From contig CM046869.1 of the NCBI GenBank assembly GCA_025617745.1, positions 1,696,823 through 1,760,822 on the forward strand: 64,000 nt of DNA, read 5' to 3'. Of this stretch, positions 23,520 to 35,440 are shown in pieces. A program made the translations under genes and the position numbers. Within the stretch, counting starts at the first letter, position 1. Each line of letters opens with the position of its first letter. The notes under the pieces were generated by a model. That model did not search any database and was not told where the DNA came from. It saw nothing but the letters and a program-made list of their open reading frames with translations. The DNA comes from Heliocidaris erythrogramma. Lineage: Eukaryota; Echinodermata; Echinoidea; Camarodonta; Echinometridae.

Positions 23520-24320
23520 GTTGTACTACCTTATTTGGGAAGGTTTCATAACCTCTTGGTCGTCTTGAATATATGAATATTGATTACATTAACGGGTTTG
23601 CGAAGGCGTTGTGATGGAGAAAGACTTCCGCGCAATAATCAGACCAGGGGATCGACAGAGCAGCACAATCGCCTTGATTAAAGATTAGCATAAATTCTGT
23701 ATCCGAAAGAAGACTGACCGCTTTCCGATCACTGGCGGCAATAAAATACTACTTAATTTCCAAGTGGGCCACTGCTTCGCTGCTTGCTAGATTTGTACAA
23801 ACATTAATTTGTTAATAAGTCAGATGTAATCTAACTATGAAGCAATGCCGTTTAAGACTGCCGAGAGTATGCATTTAAACTCAAGAGCATGCACTTTGCC
23901 AGAGTATGCTCCTCAAGTGCATTTCATTAAATAAATCGATATCATTTCATAAGTATGTATTACAAGTTATGTTTGTCAATTAAATTCAACACTAAGAAGT
24001 CGATAGAGAAAAAAAGAGACATCTGGGGTGTTTCATAAAGCTGTTCGTAAAGTTAAGCATGCCTTTACGAACGACTTGAATATGAAGTGTCATATAGGAT
24101 GCCCCAAGTTTTTTCTGATGCTTTAACAAAGTGTGACTGTATTTCCAATAACCTCAATTGAAAATTGGCAAAACATATACTTTGCATTAAAAATGTTTGT
24201 TATACGATTGCGCCGGATGGCGTTAAGTGAAGCGGGTACTATCTTATGTATATTTGAACATTATTTATGTTCGCATTGTCATGCTATATTCATTTTGTTT
24301 TCATTTAATTTTGACTTGTC
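23520..24320. other. Gene-free stretch with one MITE-like hairpin
   Basis: No gene is seen. The words GTTCGTAAAG and CTTTACGAAC (24044-24073) form a hairpin inside TGTTTCATAAAGCTGTTCG, which looks like one end of a dispersed MITE; I cannot find its other end. Confidence 0.5.
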
Positions 24321-24327
24321 TTGGTAG

Positions 24328-24360
24328 ACCCTGAAGAAGGCCAAATGAGGCCGAAAGCTT
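24328..24360 (+). ncRNA. Hammerhead-core-like motif (tentative)
   Basis: CTGAAGA (24331-24337) is followed by a GGCC/GGCC stem (24339-24342 and 24349-24352) and then GAAA (24353-24356). This matches the CUGANGA - stem II - GAAA arrangement of hammerhead ribozymes, apart from an extra A before the stem. Stem III and the cleavage site are not evident. Such motifs are known from Penelope-like retroelements, and an (AT)n tract follows at 24419. A chance or decayed copy is equally possible. Confidence 0.3.
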
Positions 24361-24418
24361 GGAATTAAAATCGAGGTTAACCGAGTGCTACGTCCCGTCT
24401 CATTTATATCTCTCACGC

Positions 24419-24447
24419 TTATATATATATATATATATATATATATA
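24419..24447. repeat. (AT)n microsatellite
   Basis: About 14 uninterrupted TA units immediately before the first copy of the duplicated sequence described at 24447-25105. Confidence 0.9.
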
Positions 24448-24878
24448 ATGCGAAAGGAAATGAGAGAATAATGGTTGCGTAACTTGCGTAACTTTGAGAT
24501 ACATGTATACATTAGAATAATTATTAACAATTGTAAGGAAATAACATATACAACAGCTTTGGCAACTCTCGTGGAAATAAATACAATGCGAAAGGAAATG
24601 AGAGAATAATGGTTGCGTAACTTAAATCAAAGTTCCCCAGAGCTGTCGTCCCTTTTTGAAATTTTTGCAAAGGCTGAAAAAATGTCTCCGCCGGGATTTG
24701 TTAATAATTATTCTAATGTATACATGTATCTCAAAGCATTCGCTTGGATCCAGCTGAAGCACGCGGCTTGTCTTTGTTCAAAACTCACCTGCCCCCGACA
24801 AAGGAATTAATTAATAAGGTTGAAGATTTTTCAAATCTGTCGGTCATTTGAATCCGGTGTTGCCGAAACTACTAACCC

Positions 24879-24950
24879 GTCTCCGTGGCCTAGTGGTTAA
24901 GGCATTGGCGTTCTAAGCCAACGACTCGGGTTCGATTCCCGGCGGAGACA
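24879..24950 (+). tRNA. tRNA-Arg (anticodon TCT)
   Basis: The 72-base sequence folds into a full cloverleaf: 7-bp acceptor stem (GTCTCCG with CGGAGAC), D arm GCCTAGTGGTTAAGGC, anticodon stem TTGGC/GCCAA with loop GTTCTAA (anticodon TCT, reading AGA), variable loop CGAC, and T arm TCGGGTTCGATTCCCGG. The base after the acceptor stem is A (24950). Internal promoter boxes are intact: box A within TGGCCTAGTGG and box B GGTTCGATTCC. No intron. A T-run of six (24951-24956) follows directly, as expected for RNA polymerase III termination. It reads as functional. Its 3' end has been copied in inverted form at 24683-24696. Confidence 0.92.
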
Positions 24951-24956
24951 TTTTTT
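24951..24956 (+). terminator. RNA polymerase III T-run terminator
   Basis: Six T residues directly after the tRNA discriminator base, the usual pol III stop signal. Confidence 0.85.
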
Positions 24957-25105
24957 CAGCCTTTGCAAAAATTTCAAAAAGGGAGGACAGCTCTGGGGAA
25001 CTTTGATTTAAGTTACGCAACCATTATTCTCTCGTTTCCTTTCGCATTGTATTTATTTCCACGAGAAGTTGCCAAAGCTGTTGTATATGATATTTCCTTA
25101 CAATT

Positions 25106-26563
25106 ATATATATATATATATATGAATATATATATATTTATATATTTCAAATTTTTTAGTTACTATTGGCTTTGCAAGTAATAATGTTATCAATGAAACT
25201 AACGATTGATGTATCACCCATTTGATTTGCAACAGCAAATTTTTATTTCAAATAAAGTCATCATTAATGTCATTATTTATGTTATCGTTGTATATGGGAC
25301 TAAAACTTTGAAAAGGAATTGATACAAGTTAAGTACAAAATGTTATGAGAAGAAAGAATATCAAGTAAATATAACTCCCCCCCCCCCCCCCCCTAAGACG
25401 TGTATCTATTACTGCCTAATTATTCAAAGATTGATCCAAATCGATCCAGGAGGCAAGTAGTGCCCCACGTAAATTCTTTTATCGCTGTATCATTTTCCAT
25501 GAAAAGTAATCTTGGAAAATAATGCTCATCATATACACCCCCCCCCCCCCACCTTTCCCCAAAGACCAAAGGCTTAGCATTTATTAGGGATTTCCCTCCC
25601 CGACTGGACATTAAAACAAATTTGGTGTGTATTCAAATATCAAACCCACAACCCCGGCAAAAATATCCTGGATCCGCCACTGAAAATTGAAATAGAAGTA
25701 GTCACCCATAAATTCTCTATATTCATGTAATTTTATATACATGGAGATATTCAAATTCCGGTAAAATGCTTTATAATTCGTGAACTTAGGATAAAATATC
25801 AATACATAAGTAGAAATAAATTTCAGCGTGTATTACTTGCGTCCATTGTGTTTTATTTCGCTTCAGAGTAAATATCATGACAATATACAATTTGTTGGAT
25901 GTGAATTCAACCACGAGTATTTCAACCGTCGAAAAAAAAAGAATATGGTGTTCAGAAAATGTAATCATGTAATTTGAAATGGTATGAGATTAAAAAGAGA
26001 GCAATATTATTGTGTACATTCAGGGATTGTTCCTCCATTTTGCTGTTATTCTTCTGCGGACGTACAGGAGAGTGGCGTAGTTACGAGGGCACAAGATTTG
26101 TATTCTATTTGGACGTTTTATCATAGATCAAAATTGTAAAATATAATAGCATCCTCATAGCCAGAGGGCCGTCATTTAGGAGAACGTGGTTAAACAGTTA
26201 TTACCTTAAATGATTAACGACTTCCATATTTGGGCAAATGGGGGGAACGTGTCATTTCACAAGCTACAGGAGTTTTTTCGGATAAGGTATTTCTAAATGC
26301 AGTCTGACGTTGAAAGTGCAGAGAAGTAGAAACGTGATGTTTTATTGTGACGTTTCAAAGTAAATGGAAATACCTGATAAACATCTTCATATCCAGGGGA
26401 ACGGGTGAAAATGTCCTTTGCTTGTAACCCATTCGGGAGGCATTCGTTTTCCAAACGTTCATTTTTCCGAAAGTTCATGATTTCGATACACAATACACAA
26501 GGGGTTTATAATTCCGAAAATGGAATAGGGTTTAGTGCAGACTAATATCATTCCTAACATTTG
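25106..26563. other. Gene-free stretch with homopolymers and a hAT-like end
   Basis: No gene is seen. Long C runs lie at about 25377-25393 and 25540-25550. The segment ending ATCCTGGATCCGCCACTG (25666-25683) matches the right end of the hAT-like MITE family, but no matching left end is visible, so this copy is truncated. Confidence 0.55.
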
Positions 26564-26771
26564 GGCCCGAATTTACAAAGGAAGTTTAAACCATGGGTAA
26601 GGTTTAAACCTCCATAAGCGTACTAAAATGAGCATAAATAAGCGCAAATTGCCCATGCGCGCTGAAAGAAAATATATCATTGGATCGGATTCCGAGCGCA
26701 CGTACGCTTAAAAAAACCCAGGAGGGGTTTAAACCATGGTTTAAACCAAACCTCATTTGTGAATTTGGGCC
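26564..26771. mobile_element. 208-bp MITE with GGCCCGAATTTACAAA ends
   Basis: The terminal inverted repeats are about 45 bp, imperfect: GGCCCGAATTTACAAAGG on the left and its counterpart ending TTTGTGAATTTGGGCC on the right, followed inward by repeated GTTTAAACC words. A 3-bp TTG flanks each side (26561-26563 and 26772-26774) and may be the target duplication. Confidence 0.75.
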
Positions 26772-26774
26772 TTG

Positions 26775-27571
26775 TTGTATTATTCCGAAGGCTCTTAAAT
26801 TCGAAAATAATTCCGATAATTAAATAAGGTTAATAATTCTGAACATTAGATTATTCCGAAGGTACGTGAATACGAAAACAATAAAGGAAACTATTTCATT
26901 TTCAGAATCATTACGCCCTTTTTAACTTCGGGAATACAAACTTTAGAAATTATGACATTGTGGAACAACGGAGTTATGAACCTTCGTAAAAACGACATGT
27001 AACCACTCATTCTATCGTTACGGCATGATTTACGAGGATTCTTTACAAGGAAACAGGGTACACGAAATGGAAAGTGAAATATAAAATTGCCGAACTTAAT
27101 CTGATGCAGTCAAGTTTTATTCTTTAGGTAATCAGACCATTAAAAAAAATCAGATTGATAAAACCCGAAAGACGTTTAACAGTACATTAATTAAATGAAG
27201 AACAAATAAATGGATAGGAACAAGTTTCGCATCTATTCGTGTAGAAATCATGCCACAATAAGCTGTGAGCAATAAGCCCCTACATATATCGACGGCTTTG
27301 GCGCAAGCTGGGCCTGAGTTGTCATAAAAAATGTATGCATATCATTGGTTTGTGTAGATTGATACGCCAATGTTAAGCTTAAAGCTTAAAATTCGATTTT
27401 GGACATAACCGAGACATTGCGTTAGGCCATCGCATCCGGCTTCAGGGGGTTGCTTCTGTGGCTAGAGATTGTGCCTGGACTTGTTTTGTGCATTTATGAA
27501 CGTCCTTGAATAGCGCAATGGTAACAACGACTCGTCTGCATGGGATTAATATATTAGTCAAATGGTTATTT
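26775..27571. other. Gene-free stretch
   Basis: I see no gene and no clear repeat in this AT-rich segment. Confidence 0.5.
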
Positions 27572-27802
27572 AAAGCCTGGCTCACACTATAGGCGTCAGT
27601 TCGATTGCGTCATTGCCTGCGCTAATCGAGCATGAGAATTAGGTAATTATCCCATACGCCAGTTATTAAAAGTATTGCATGCATTGTTAATTTTGCAATC
27701 ACTTTTAAAACGATATCAATGTTTCATGAAGCGCAAAGGACCGTACAATTCACTGACGCGGTGCTTACGTCAGCAAATGACACTTCGTGTGAGCCAGGCT
27801 TT
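27572..27802. mobile_element. MITE with AAAGCCTGGCTCACAC ends
   Basis: The perfect terminal inverted repeats AAAGCCTGGCTCACAC and GTGTGAGCCAGGCTTT enclose about 200 bp. The tips resemble those of the 5563-5981 MITE (AAGCCCGGCGCACACT), so the two probably belong to related families. Confidence 0.75.
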
Positions 27803-28619
27803 AATCCGAAGACCTTTAGAGGGTTGATTTGATCCCATCTCATGCTCCAATTATTCTTTTAAAAGAATTTATAATGGCTGACACACCATTAGCCAAGAAG
27901 TGTCGTGTCGATTTCGCCTCATATCATCAGGTAATGAACTCTCGGAGCTCCAAATCCCCCCCCCCCCCCCCCCCGAGATTTATTGCAAGGGTCTAACCAA
28001 GATCACTGTGTGAACACACCTTTCTACCAAACGGTAAGATTATTTCAACACTTCCAAGTCAATGAGGACTCGTAGAAAATAGTCATCTGAACGGACAGCA
28101 CATTATGCTATTCAAATGCCATCGCTTCTTTCGGTTCCTTTTTAATGAAAGTCTCTTAGCTCTTTAATCCTGGATCTTTTGGTTACCGATATACTTGGTA
28201 ACAGCCTTCTAAAGTCGATTAATCCTTGGGGCTATTAAAGGTCATATTTAATCCTGGCACGAACTAGAATAGCATTCGTGGTGTTGGCGCAATTTTCAAA
28301 CAAGAGATAAGAGGATAAATGCTGTATATTGGTTCTTGAATCTCTCATACGGGAGATCCCGTATTCGTCTCTCGCTCGCTGCTTACATCCCTGGACAAGG
28401 TGTTTTACCCAAATTTGTCACTCTCTACCCAGGTGTAATAATTACATGGGTGTTAATACTGACGTGGCTACCCTGAGTAAAGAAGACCAAATTATTATAA
28501 TCAAAGAAACAATTAGCACCTTAAAGATTTTATATCTATATATATCTACCTATATTTATGACTGGATATTGAACAAGCTCACACCAAACCCCACATTTTG
28601 AGTATAGGTTCAGATAAAT
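27803..28619. other. Gene-free stretch
   Basis: No gene is seen. An 18-base C run lies at about 27957-27974. The 90-residue frame at 28329-28601 has no family resemblance. Confidence 0.5.
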
Positions 28620-29990
28620 TCAGTCCCAGGGGAATTGCAATTTGGTATATATCTAAACTGCTGTGTCATAATTTTAATTCATCACTTAATAAAGGGATTT
28701 TTTTCCAGACCAACTGAAAATACGCTAGAGTCGTACCTATATTTAAGACTGGGAACAAAAGACAGCTTACCAACTATAGACCAATATCTGTTCTATCGGT
28801 TTTCTCTAAAATCCTTGGACGCATTGTATACATCAAGACTCATGAATTTCTTGTTAAACACGACATCATTTACACAAAAAAAAACAATTTGGATTCCGAC
28901 AAAAAAAATGTACAGCTATGGCATTATTTAAATTTTACAAACTATATAATTGACTCATCTGAAAAAATCAATATTCAATTGGAATTTTTAAAGACTTATC
29001 GAAAGCCTTCGATATTCCATCAGCCACTTAATTCTACTAAAAAAACTTTATAATTTATTATGAAATCCGTGGCATAGCACACGATTTGGTTGCCAGTTAT
29101 CTTAGTAATCGCCTCCCGTGCACTAAATTTGACTCGGTCGGCCCAAACATGAGTAATATCACATGTGGTGTACCTCAAGGGTTGTTGCTTGGTCCATTAC
29201 TTTTTATTCTTTAATAAACGACATCTTCAAATCAACGGCAACATTTACTTGTGTTCGTTATGCCGACGACACGAATATTATTTTTATGCAGCGGATCTAA
29301 TCAACACTAATCAACAGCTTACCTTGTAAGCGAGTGGTTTAAGGCTAATAAACTATCTGTCAATTTAAAAAAGTGTAACTAATATATAATCTTTCATAAC
29401 AAAAATAAACATTGATTTAGACAGCATTTCCATATAATTATCTCGACAACGTACTACTACCTGAAGTTGAAAAAACAAAATTTTTAGGTGTGCACATTGA
29501 TAGTTTTATGTCTTAGGGAAAAAAACATATTCTTGAAACAGGAAGTAAATTCTAAAAACATTGACATAATTTATATACAGCGACACATTTTACCAAACAA
29601 CATCCTCCGTATGCTTTACAATTTTTCTTATCCTACCCTATCTATCATATTGAAACCTTGCCTGGGGGAACTCTCCAACCTCCAAATTACACAAATTAAT
29701 CACTCTACAAAAGAAAATAATTCGTATAATTACAGGTACTGCTCACCGTTGTCATGTCGACCATTTGTTCAAACAATTTACCGATATTAAAAATCATAAC
29801 AAAGCATATTATGTACAGAAGTACAATTTATTTCCTGACGAATTTGGTAACCTCTTTTAATTGAATTCAACGATTCATAAATACGAAACAGACACGCAAA
29901 TCACATCCATCTACCCAAGCACAGAACCTTATTATTGCAAAATAACATCCGGTACTCGGGACTTAAGCTGTGGAACGTTATCCCAAAAGG
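28620..29990 (+). pseudogene. Degenerate LINE reverse transcriptase
   Basis: RT motifs are scattered over all three + frames with many stops: FKDLSKAFDI (domain A, about 28990-29020), CGVPQGLLLGPLLF (domain B, about 29163-29206) and RYADDTNIIFM (domain C, about 29255-29290), then a thumb-region remnant and KKIIRIITG-like residues near 29710. The YADD box is intact although the gene is dead. It is the same broad LINE type as 21281-23519 but older and in the opposite orientation. Confidence 0.75.
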
Positions 29991-30197
29991 GTGAAAAAAG
30001 CATTTTACTTCATGTAACACATAACATGGTTTAAGACATTTCCCCACCCTCCATTGGGTCAATGGAAATGACGCCACGTGTTAGCCGGGCTTTATACATG
30101 TGTTTATCACCGCCATACAAATCTATCTTCCTTATAATCGTTGTCAATTCACGTTCATTTTCCATGGCATATCTTCTAAACTAGATCGTTATATTAA

Positions 30198-31099
30198 AGG
30201 AGAATTACACTCAAAAATAAAGACGATAGTGTTCAAAGGTGTTATTAATTCCTACTTGTTAGACTATATGGCTTCGCGTCAAAATATACGAGATCGATAC
30301 GAATCAAATTTTTCTGAGCAAAATTTACCATCTGCTAGCAATATGTATCGTCTGCTAGCAGCACATGGGGGCTGCCATTTTGTTTATGTGTACAAGAAGA
30401 TTTTCTTAATCCAAATGCTCAATTGCCTTTTTCAAAATTAAAAACCCATTTGATATTAAAAATATAGAATAGATATGTCAATTTATTTTTAAACTGAAGA
30501 TTTCCTTATATATTTCTGTTGAAAATCGATATTCGCTTAATAGAAATCTATTTTCTCGATACTGGACGTATGAGACGGAGCAAATTAATTCAAATTTTAT
30601 GGATGCTTCTTCCATGAGCATCTATAGCGGCAAACTATGCATTCACCTGCTTTCGGATAATGGACTTGAAAAGTCAGAATGCATGCTGCATATATTATGT
30701 TCTGCTCTGTTTGGCAAACCCAAGAAAACAGATTTTTGTTAAGCAAAACCAGACAATTTAAAAGTATCATTATAAAGATTTAATTTTTATAATATATGTA
30801 AACATCCACTTAATATTTTCCGTCACATATGGGATTTTAGGTAATGAAAAAAATCAATTTAGGATTTGGATTCAAAATATCTTCCTGACTGGAACATTTC
30901 TCAATGGTTCATGTACAACTCCAAATCAGCAAGAAAATGGCAGCCCCCATGTAAATGAGTAGGAGACGATACCGGGTGTTGGAATATCTTTATTTATATC
31001 CTTTTCTGATATCTTATTAGAAAATGATTTAGGCCAATAAGTAGGAATATATTACACCTTCCAGTATAAGTAAACTTGTCATCAGGGCTTAATTCTCCT
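30198..31099 (+). mobile_element. 902-bp TTAA-flanked DNA transposon, copy 1
   Basis: The element begins AGGAGAATTA and ends TAATTCTCCT, with a perfect TTAA on each side (30194-30197 and 31100-31103). A second inverted pair lies inside each end (ATGGGGGCTGCCATTTT near 30365 and its complement near 30940). TTAA duplication is the hallmark of piggyBac-type transposition. No transposase is present, so it is non-autonomous. It is almost identical to the inverted copy at 58213-59114. Confidence 0.85.
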
Positions 31100-31103
31100 T
31101 TAA

Positions 31104-32278
31104 TGATTCAGCTATTAAATTGGAGAATTTGTCGACAGTATCTAGTACCCGAGGCCTTTGAAGAGCTGTAATATTACCGTCGTGTGAAATATTGGATTTC
31201 CTTAATTTTTATATTATTCGTATTTCCATATACTCCTCCACCACCAATATGTTTGAGGCACGAATAAAGCACATTTAGCAGCCGACAAAAGGCTGGTAAT
31301 CGAGTACTCAAAGTGATCGGATTCGAAATTGCGGTCAATGGCGTTTAACCCTTTATTGGTCACATTGCAGGGTATGCGAGTTTTAATCTCTCTGTTGCAA
31401 GCATCCCCAGAGATGATGCTTCCGATATATTAAAGGGGAATTAAAACTTTCATAGAAAGTTGGCTGGGATGAAAGCAGAAAAATCAAAGAAACGTATTGG
31501 TGAAAGTTTGAGATAAATCGGACAAAGATTTAAACAAATTATGAATTTTAAACAGATGAGATCAGTAATGATATGGAGATCCCCGCATAGGCAATGCGAT
31601 CAAGATATGGGATGTCATACATGAAGAACTTTCCATTTGTTTTGCACATAAATTTACTCAAAGCATCTCTTTTCACACCTCTTAACGTGAAACAGATATT
31701 ATTTTTCCTGGGAGTCCATGTAAAAATATGTTACCCGTGATACGTCATGGAGAAAATATGTTCTATCATTAATATGGGCAATGGGGGAATATATATTTTT
31801 TTTTATTTTTTTTTATTTTTTTGGTACACGCTGGGGGTGATCTCAACTTCCAAATATCAATAACTTTCTTATTCTTTGTCCGAACTATCCTGCTCCTCTG
31901 ATTTTTCTCCTTAATTTTTAATTTAATTTAAATATTGTTTATTCAAAGAATCACGCGGCAAAAGGCCGAACTGCACGTGATTTACATAAAGGAACATTCA
32001 AATATTACATAAAAACATTGCAAAATAATTTGAAGGAAAAATTAATGTCAATTCAACTTTGGTACAAATATTGACAAGATTTTAAAGAATAATGAGTATA
32101 AATTAACGGAGAAGCAGCTGAAACCATAACAAATAACAATTAAAAGTACAGATTATTGGAAGATAATGAAACGACACAACTACGTCAATTAAAACCTAGA
32201 TCTGGAAAGGAATTCAAAGACGGAAAGGCACTGTACTGATTACAAGTATCCATGAAAGGTTAATTTACTTTTAATATG
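31104..32278. other. Gene-free stretch
   Basis: No gene is seen. One MITE-like half arm (AAGCAGAAAAATCAAAGAAAC region, about 31430-31530) matches the foldback family at 3158-3606. There is a T-rich tract (about 31794-31822), and a segment at 31920-31990 with AT-rich pentamers may be the 3' tail of a - strand LINE. Confidence 0.5.
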
Positions 32279-32282
32279 TTAA

Positions 32283-33198
32283 AGTAGAACGATTTTAAAT
32301 ATTGGCTTAATACTTATTATTGCATAGATGGCATAAATTAAACAAGGTTATCCAAATTCAACACTTGGAAACATTTGAAGTAATGATTATTATCAATTAT
32401 AAAACGGTAAAATACAGCCCCGATATAGCAGCTGAAGAGCTCCTCGAACGCTGCTGAGATATGTGACGACACACCATGGACCAGTCCTGTCTAAGCAGAC
32501 GATGTCCCATAACATCTTACACATTTTTCAGAGCCTATTTTGTCATCTCCTCTTCACTTATTTCTCTTCCTTCACTAGCGTCAGTCTTAATGTTAGTCTG
32601 TTGCCTCACTCTTAACTTCGTGTATGGTATTATTTTGATGAAAAATGCAGCGTTTAAAAAATAAAGGAATCAGTCACTTTTTAACAAAATAAGACGCCAT
32701 TGTATTTTCAGCTGCTTGCACCGGGGCATGTTCGGCGTTTCAAGAAGGAACGAATACCATCCTGCTATTATTCGGAGGGCTTTTCAATTTGAAAGTGGGG
32801 TTTATTTCATTGATCATTGACCCTTCTCCTGTGTATTTACAATCAAACGGTTTTAGCTATCAGAATCAGTTTCACTTTCCCTTTATAATGGTGTGAAATA
32901 AGGTCATGTTTAAATAACCAAATAATTGATAAATAATTGCATTGCAATTACGTTCATTCATTATAGGACGTCGTCTGCTTAAGCAGGATCGATCCCGAGT
33001 GTGACGACATCAAAACATTGCTATATTTCTGGCGAATCCTCGGATATTCCAGATGCTGAGAAGAGCTTTTATTTGTGTTGTTTTTATAATCATCAGATAC
33101 GCAGTTGACATAAAACTTATACGATTGCCATCTGTAAGCTTCCCAGTTTCTAGTGATACATTAATTGCCATATTTGTGATTTTCTTTGAATACCTACT
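32283..33198 (+). mobile_element. 916-bp TTAA-flanked element, type 2, copy 1
   Basis: TTAA lies at 32279-32282 and 33199-33202. The ends are AGTAG and CTACT, only a 5-bp match. From about 32299 to 33184 it is nearly identical to the core of the element at 48418-49351, but its outer 15 or so bases differ. The core contains an imperfect inverted pair around GTCTAAGCAGACGATGTCC (about 32490) and GACGTCGTCTGCTTAAGCAGG (about 32968). Confidence 0.7.
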
Positions 33199-33202
33199 TT
33201 AA

Positions 33203-34316
33203 AGTTTCTTACTACTGATTCTTATACCCTACGTCTGTCCCTCTGATTGCTTCTTTATACTTTTGCTTGAAAGGGTTTTGTTATAAAGTCACTGTAAAAA
33301 TAGAATTTGATATGCCTGATAAACTGTAGAATTTATTTTTTTTTAATGTATGATCATATTCTAACTTACAGGATAATGGAAACACAAGGGAAATGTTAAC
33401 AATTGTGTAGGACTTTGACAACATATTTTTTAATTAAGACACAGATTCTTAAAAATGCAGTTGCTCAGTCAAATAAAAAGTAAAATACAAGTATCTGCTT
33501 GGCTTGCAGAGCGCATTCAAACATCCCATGTCAACCTATAGCTGGTGCTCTGTATATGTTTTTACCCTCCGTGGTTTTAGCACAGCTGCCACGATATGTA
33601 ACCCTTCCCTAAGTGACTAGAAGATGTGCATGACGAGAAAAATAGAATACAATTGTGTATGTATATACACGTGTACGTATCAACTCGAATGGGTGGGTTG
33701 ATTGTGGTCTTTTACCATCTCTACACGACCAAGATAGGTACATGATCGATCAAAACTACAATCGGAAGCTTGTCAGCAGATTTTAGAATCCGAATAGGGG
33801 AAGGTGATCGGAACTGAGGACGGGTTTAGAGATTCGGAAACTGGTATGGTGATGGTGTGGCGGAAGCTTTGTGACATGGTAAAGCACTGTCATTAGCGTA
33901 CACCACGGTTATATCGGGTAGGGTGATCACCTCTACCGCTTCTTCCGACTAAAGCTTAAACAGACATTGTCACCAGTAGTCATGATAGTTGCTCGTCAGT
34001 CGTAACCACCACCACCACCACGACACAAGCAAGCCAGCGACAGCGATTTTTTTTTCTGCGTCAGATGTATGTGTTGAATAAGTTAAATCCTATATGATAT
34101 ATTTTTTTTAATTTTCAGTCTATGATCTTAGTACGCAACAATGTATTGATGACTATACATGGGTCTTACTGGTACAATCAGCGTTTTAAAAAAAAATGAG
34201 GTGAACTGATATCAAACTAATTACATGAAAAGGGTTATGACACATACGAAGCTTAGCATAGACCATAGATCACTGTTTTGTTTGTTTGCCTCTATGTTCC
34301 TACTCCTCTTTCTTTC

Positions 34317-34351
<35 letters not shown>

Positions 34352-35007
34352 GACTAGCTATCTCTCTTTCTTTCTCCTCTCTCTCTGTCTCTCTTTGTCT
34401 CTTTCTTTCTCCTGTCTCTCTCTCTCTCTCGCGCTCTCTCGCGCTCTCTCTCTCTCTGTTTTTCTCTACCAACTTTTAAGAGTCAAGGTGCAGGAATACA
34501 GCAAAGCCTCATAAACACGCGTTAATTTGTCAAAGATTAAAAGAAATAAAAGCTGTAATATAAAGCAACATGTTTATGATTTAAAATGGCATTTAACTGG
34601 CAAAATTTGAACAGCGCCACCTTACAGTAACTGCTAAATTGAGATTATAATTTGAAAATTAATTGCATTTTATTTTGAATTTTGACTAACAGCTGTTTGG
34701 AAAATAGGCACATTTTATACTTCAAACTATTATTTTTGACTTTGAACATGTGGAAAATTGTCTACAGATACATTCTAAGCTTCTACAAACTAGAATGGGG
34801 CATGATGGGAAAATTAGAGGCACAGACACTTTCCAAATCCTGTTGAAAGATGGCGCCATTAGGAGCTTCAATTTACTGTCAATTTAAAGCGCTTATTTTT
34901 GAAGAGCAAGAACTTGCCTGTTCATTTCCCAACATAGCACAATTTTGGTTAAAGAGGCTTGCGATGAGGTTTCCTGTGAATGAAAGTTTTCTCAACATTT
35001 TCTCGCA
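33203..35007. other. Gene-free stretch with TC microsatellite
   Basis: No gene is seen. A CCA-repeat (about 34006-34021) and a long compound TC/TCTG/TTTC microsatellite (34319-34460) are present. The arginine/glutamate-rich frame over the microsatellite is not a gene. Confidence 0.6.
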
Positions 35008-35440
35008 TAGTTTGATTTGATTTGATTTGATTTATTATTTTTTTTTCTGCATTCATATAAGTACATTTTTCGGTAACATGTAAAAAATAAAATACAAAAG
35101 TACTTTTTGACAATGAATCATAAATAAACAAGTATATGTAACAATCATTTTTCAAAAACAAACACGAAATGATAAATCGTCAAATTTATTGTAATTCATC
35201 AAATATAAAATCCTTAGCGGTAGAATGACTGCCATTATAAGCAATTTGCTTGAGAATATGGCAGCCCCAGACAAATATTATGAAATAGCTAAAACATGTT
35301 TAAATAAGCAGAATGGATAAATAATTGAAATCCTAAGTGAAAAGCATATTGATGATGATGTTGATGATGAAATGATGAAATGATGATGATGATGATGATA
35401 ACGGTGATGATGATGACGATGAAAAGATGACACAAAAATT

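Larger units (their letters stand above)
24447..25105. repeat. Nested inverted duplication around the tRNA gene
   Basis: Block B (24529-24696) is the near-exact reverse complement of block B' (24937-25105). B' begins inside the tRNA gene, so B ends with the reverse complement of the last 14 bases of the tRNA plus its T-run terminator. B is itself bracketed by a perfect 39-bp inverted pair, 24492-24530 and 24698-24736. A third layer is a direct repeat: 24447-24485 matches 24585-24623. The frames in this stretch are artefacts of the repeats. Confidence 0.85.

Noticed and set aside
24613-24810. 65-residue frame beside the tRNA
   Set aside because: Lies across the inverted duplication; it is the repeat read in one frame.
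30100-30441. Frame shared with 58871-59083
   Set aside because: Open in both copies only because the 902-bp elements are nearly identical; no known domain, and too short for a transposase.
34221-34472. Arginine/glutamate-rich frame
   Set aside because: Translated TC microsatellite.
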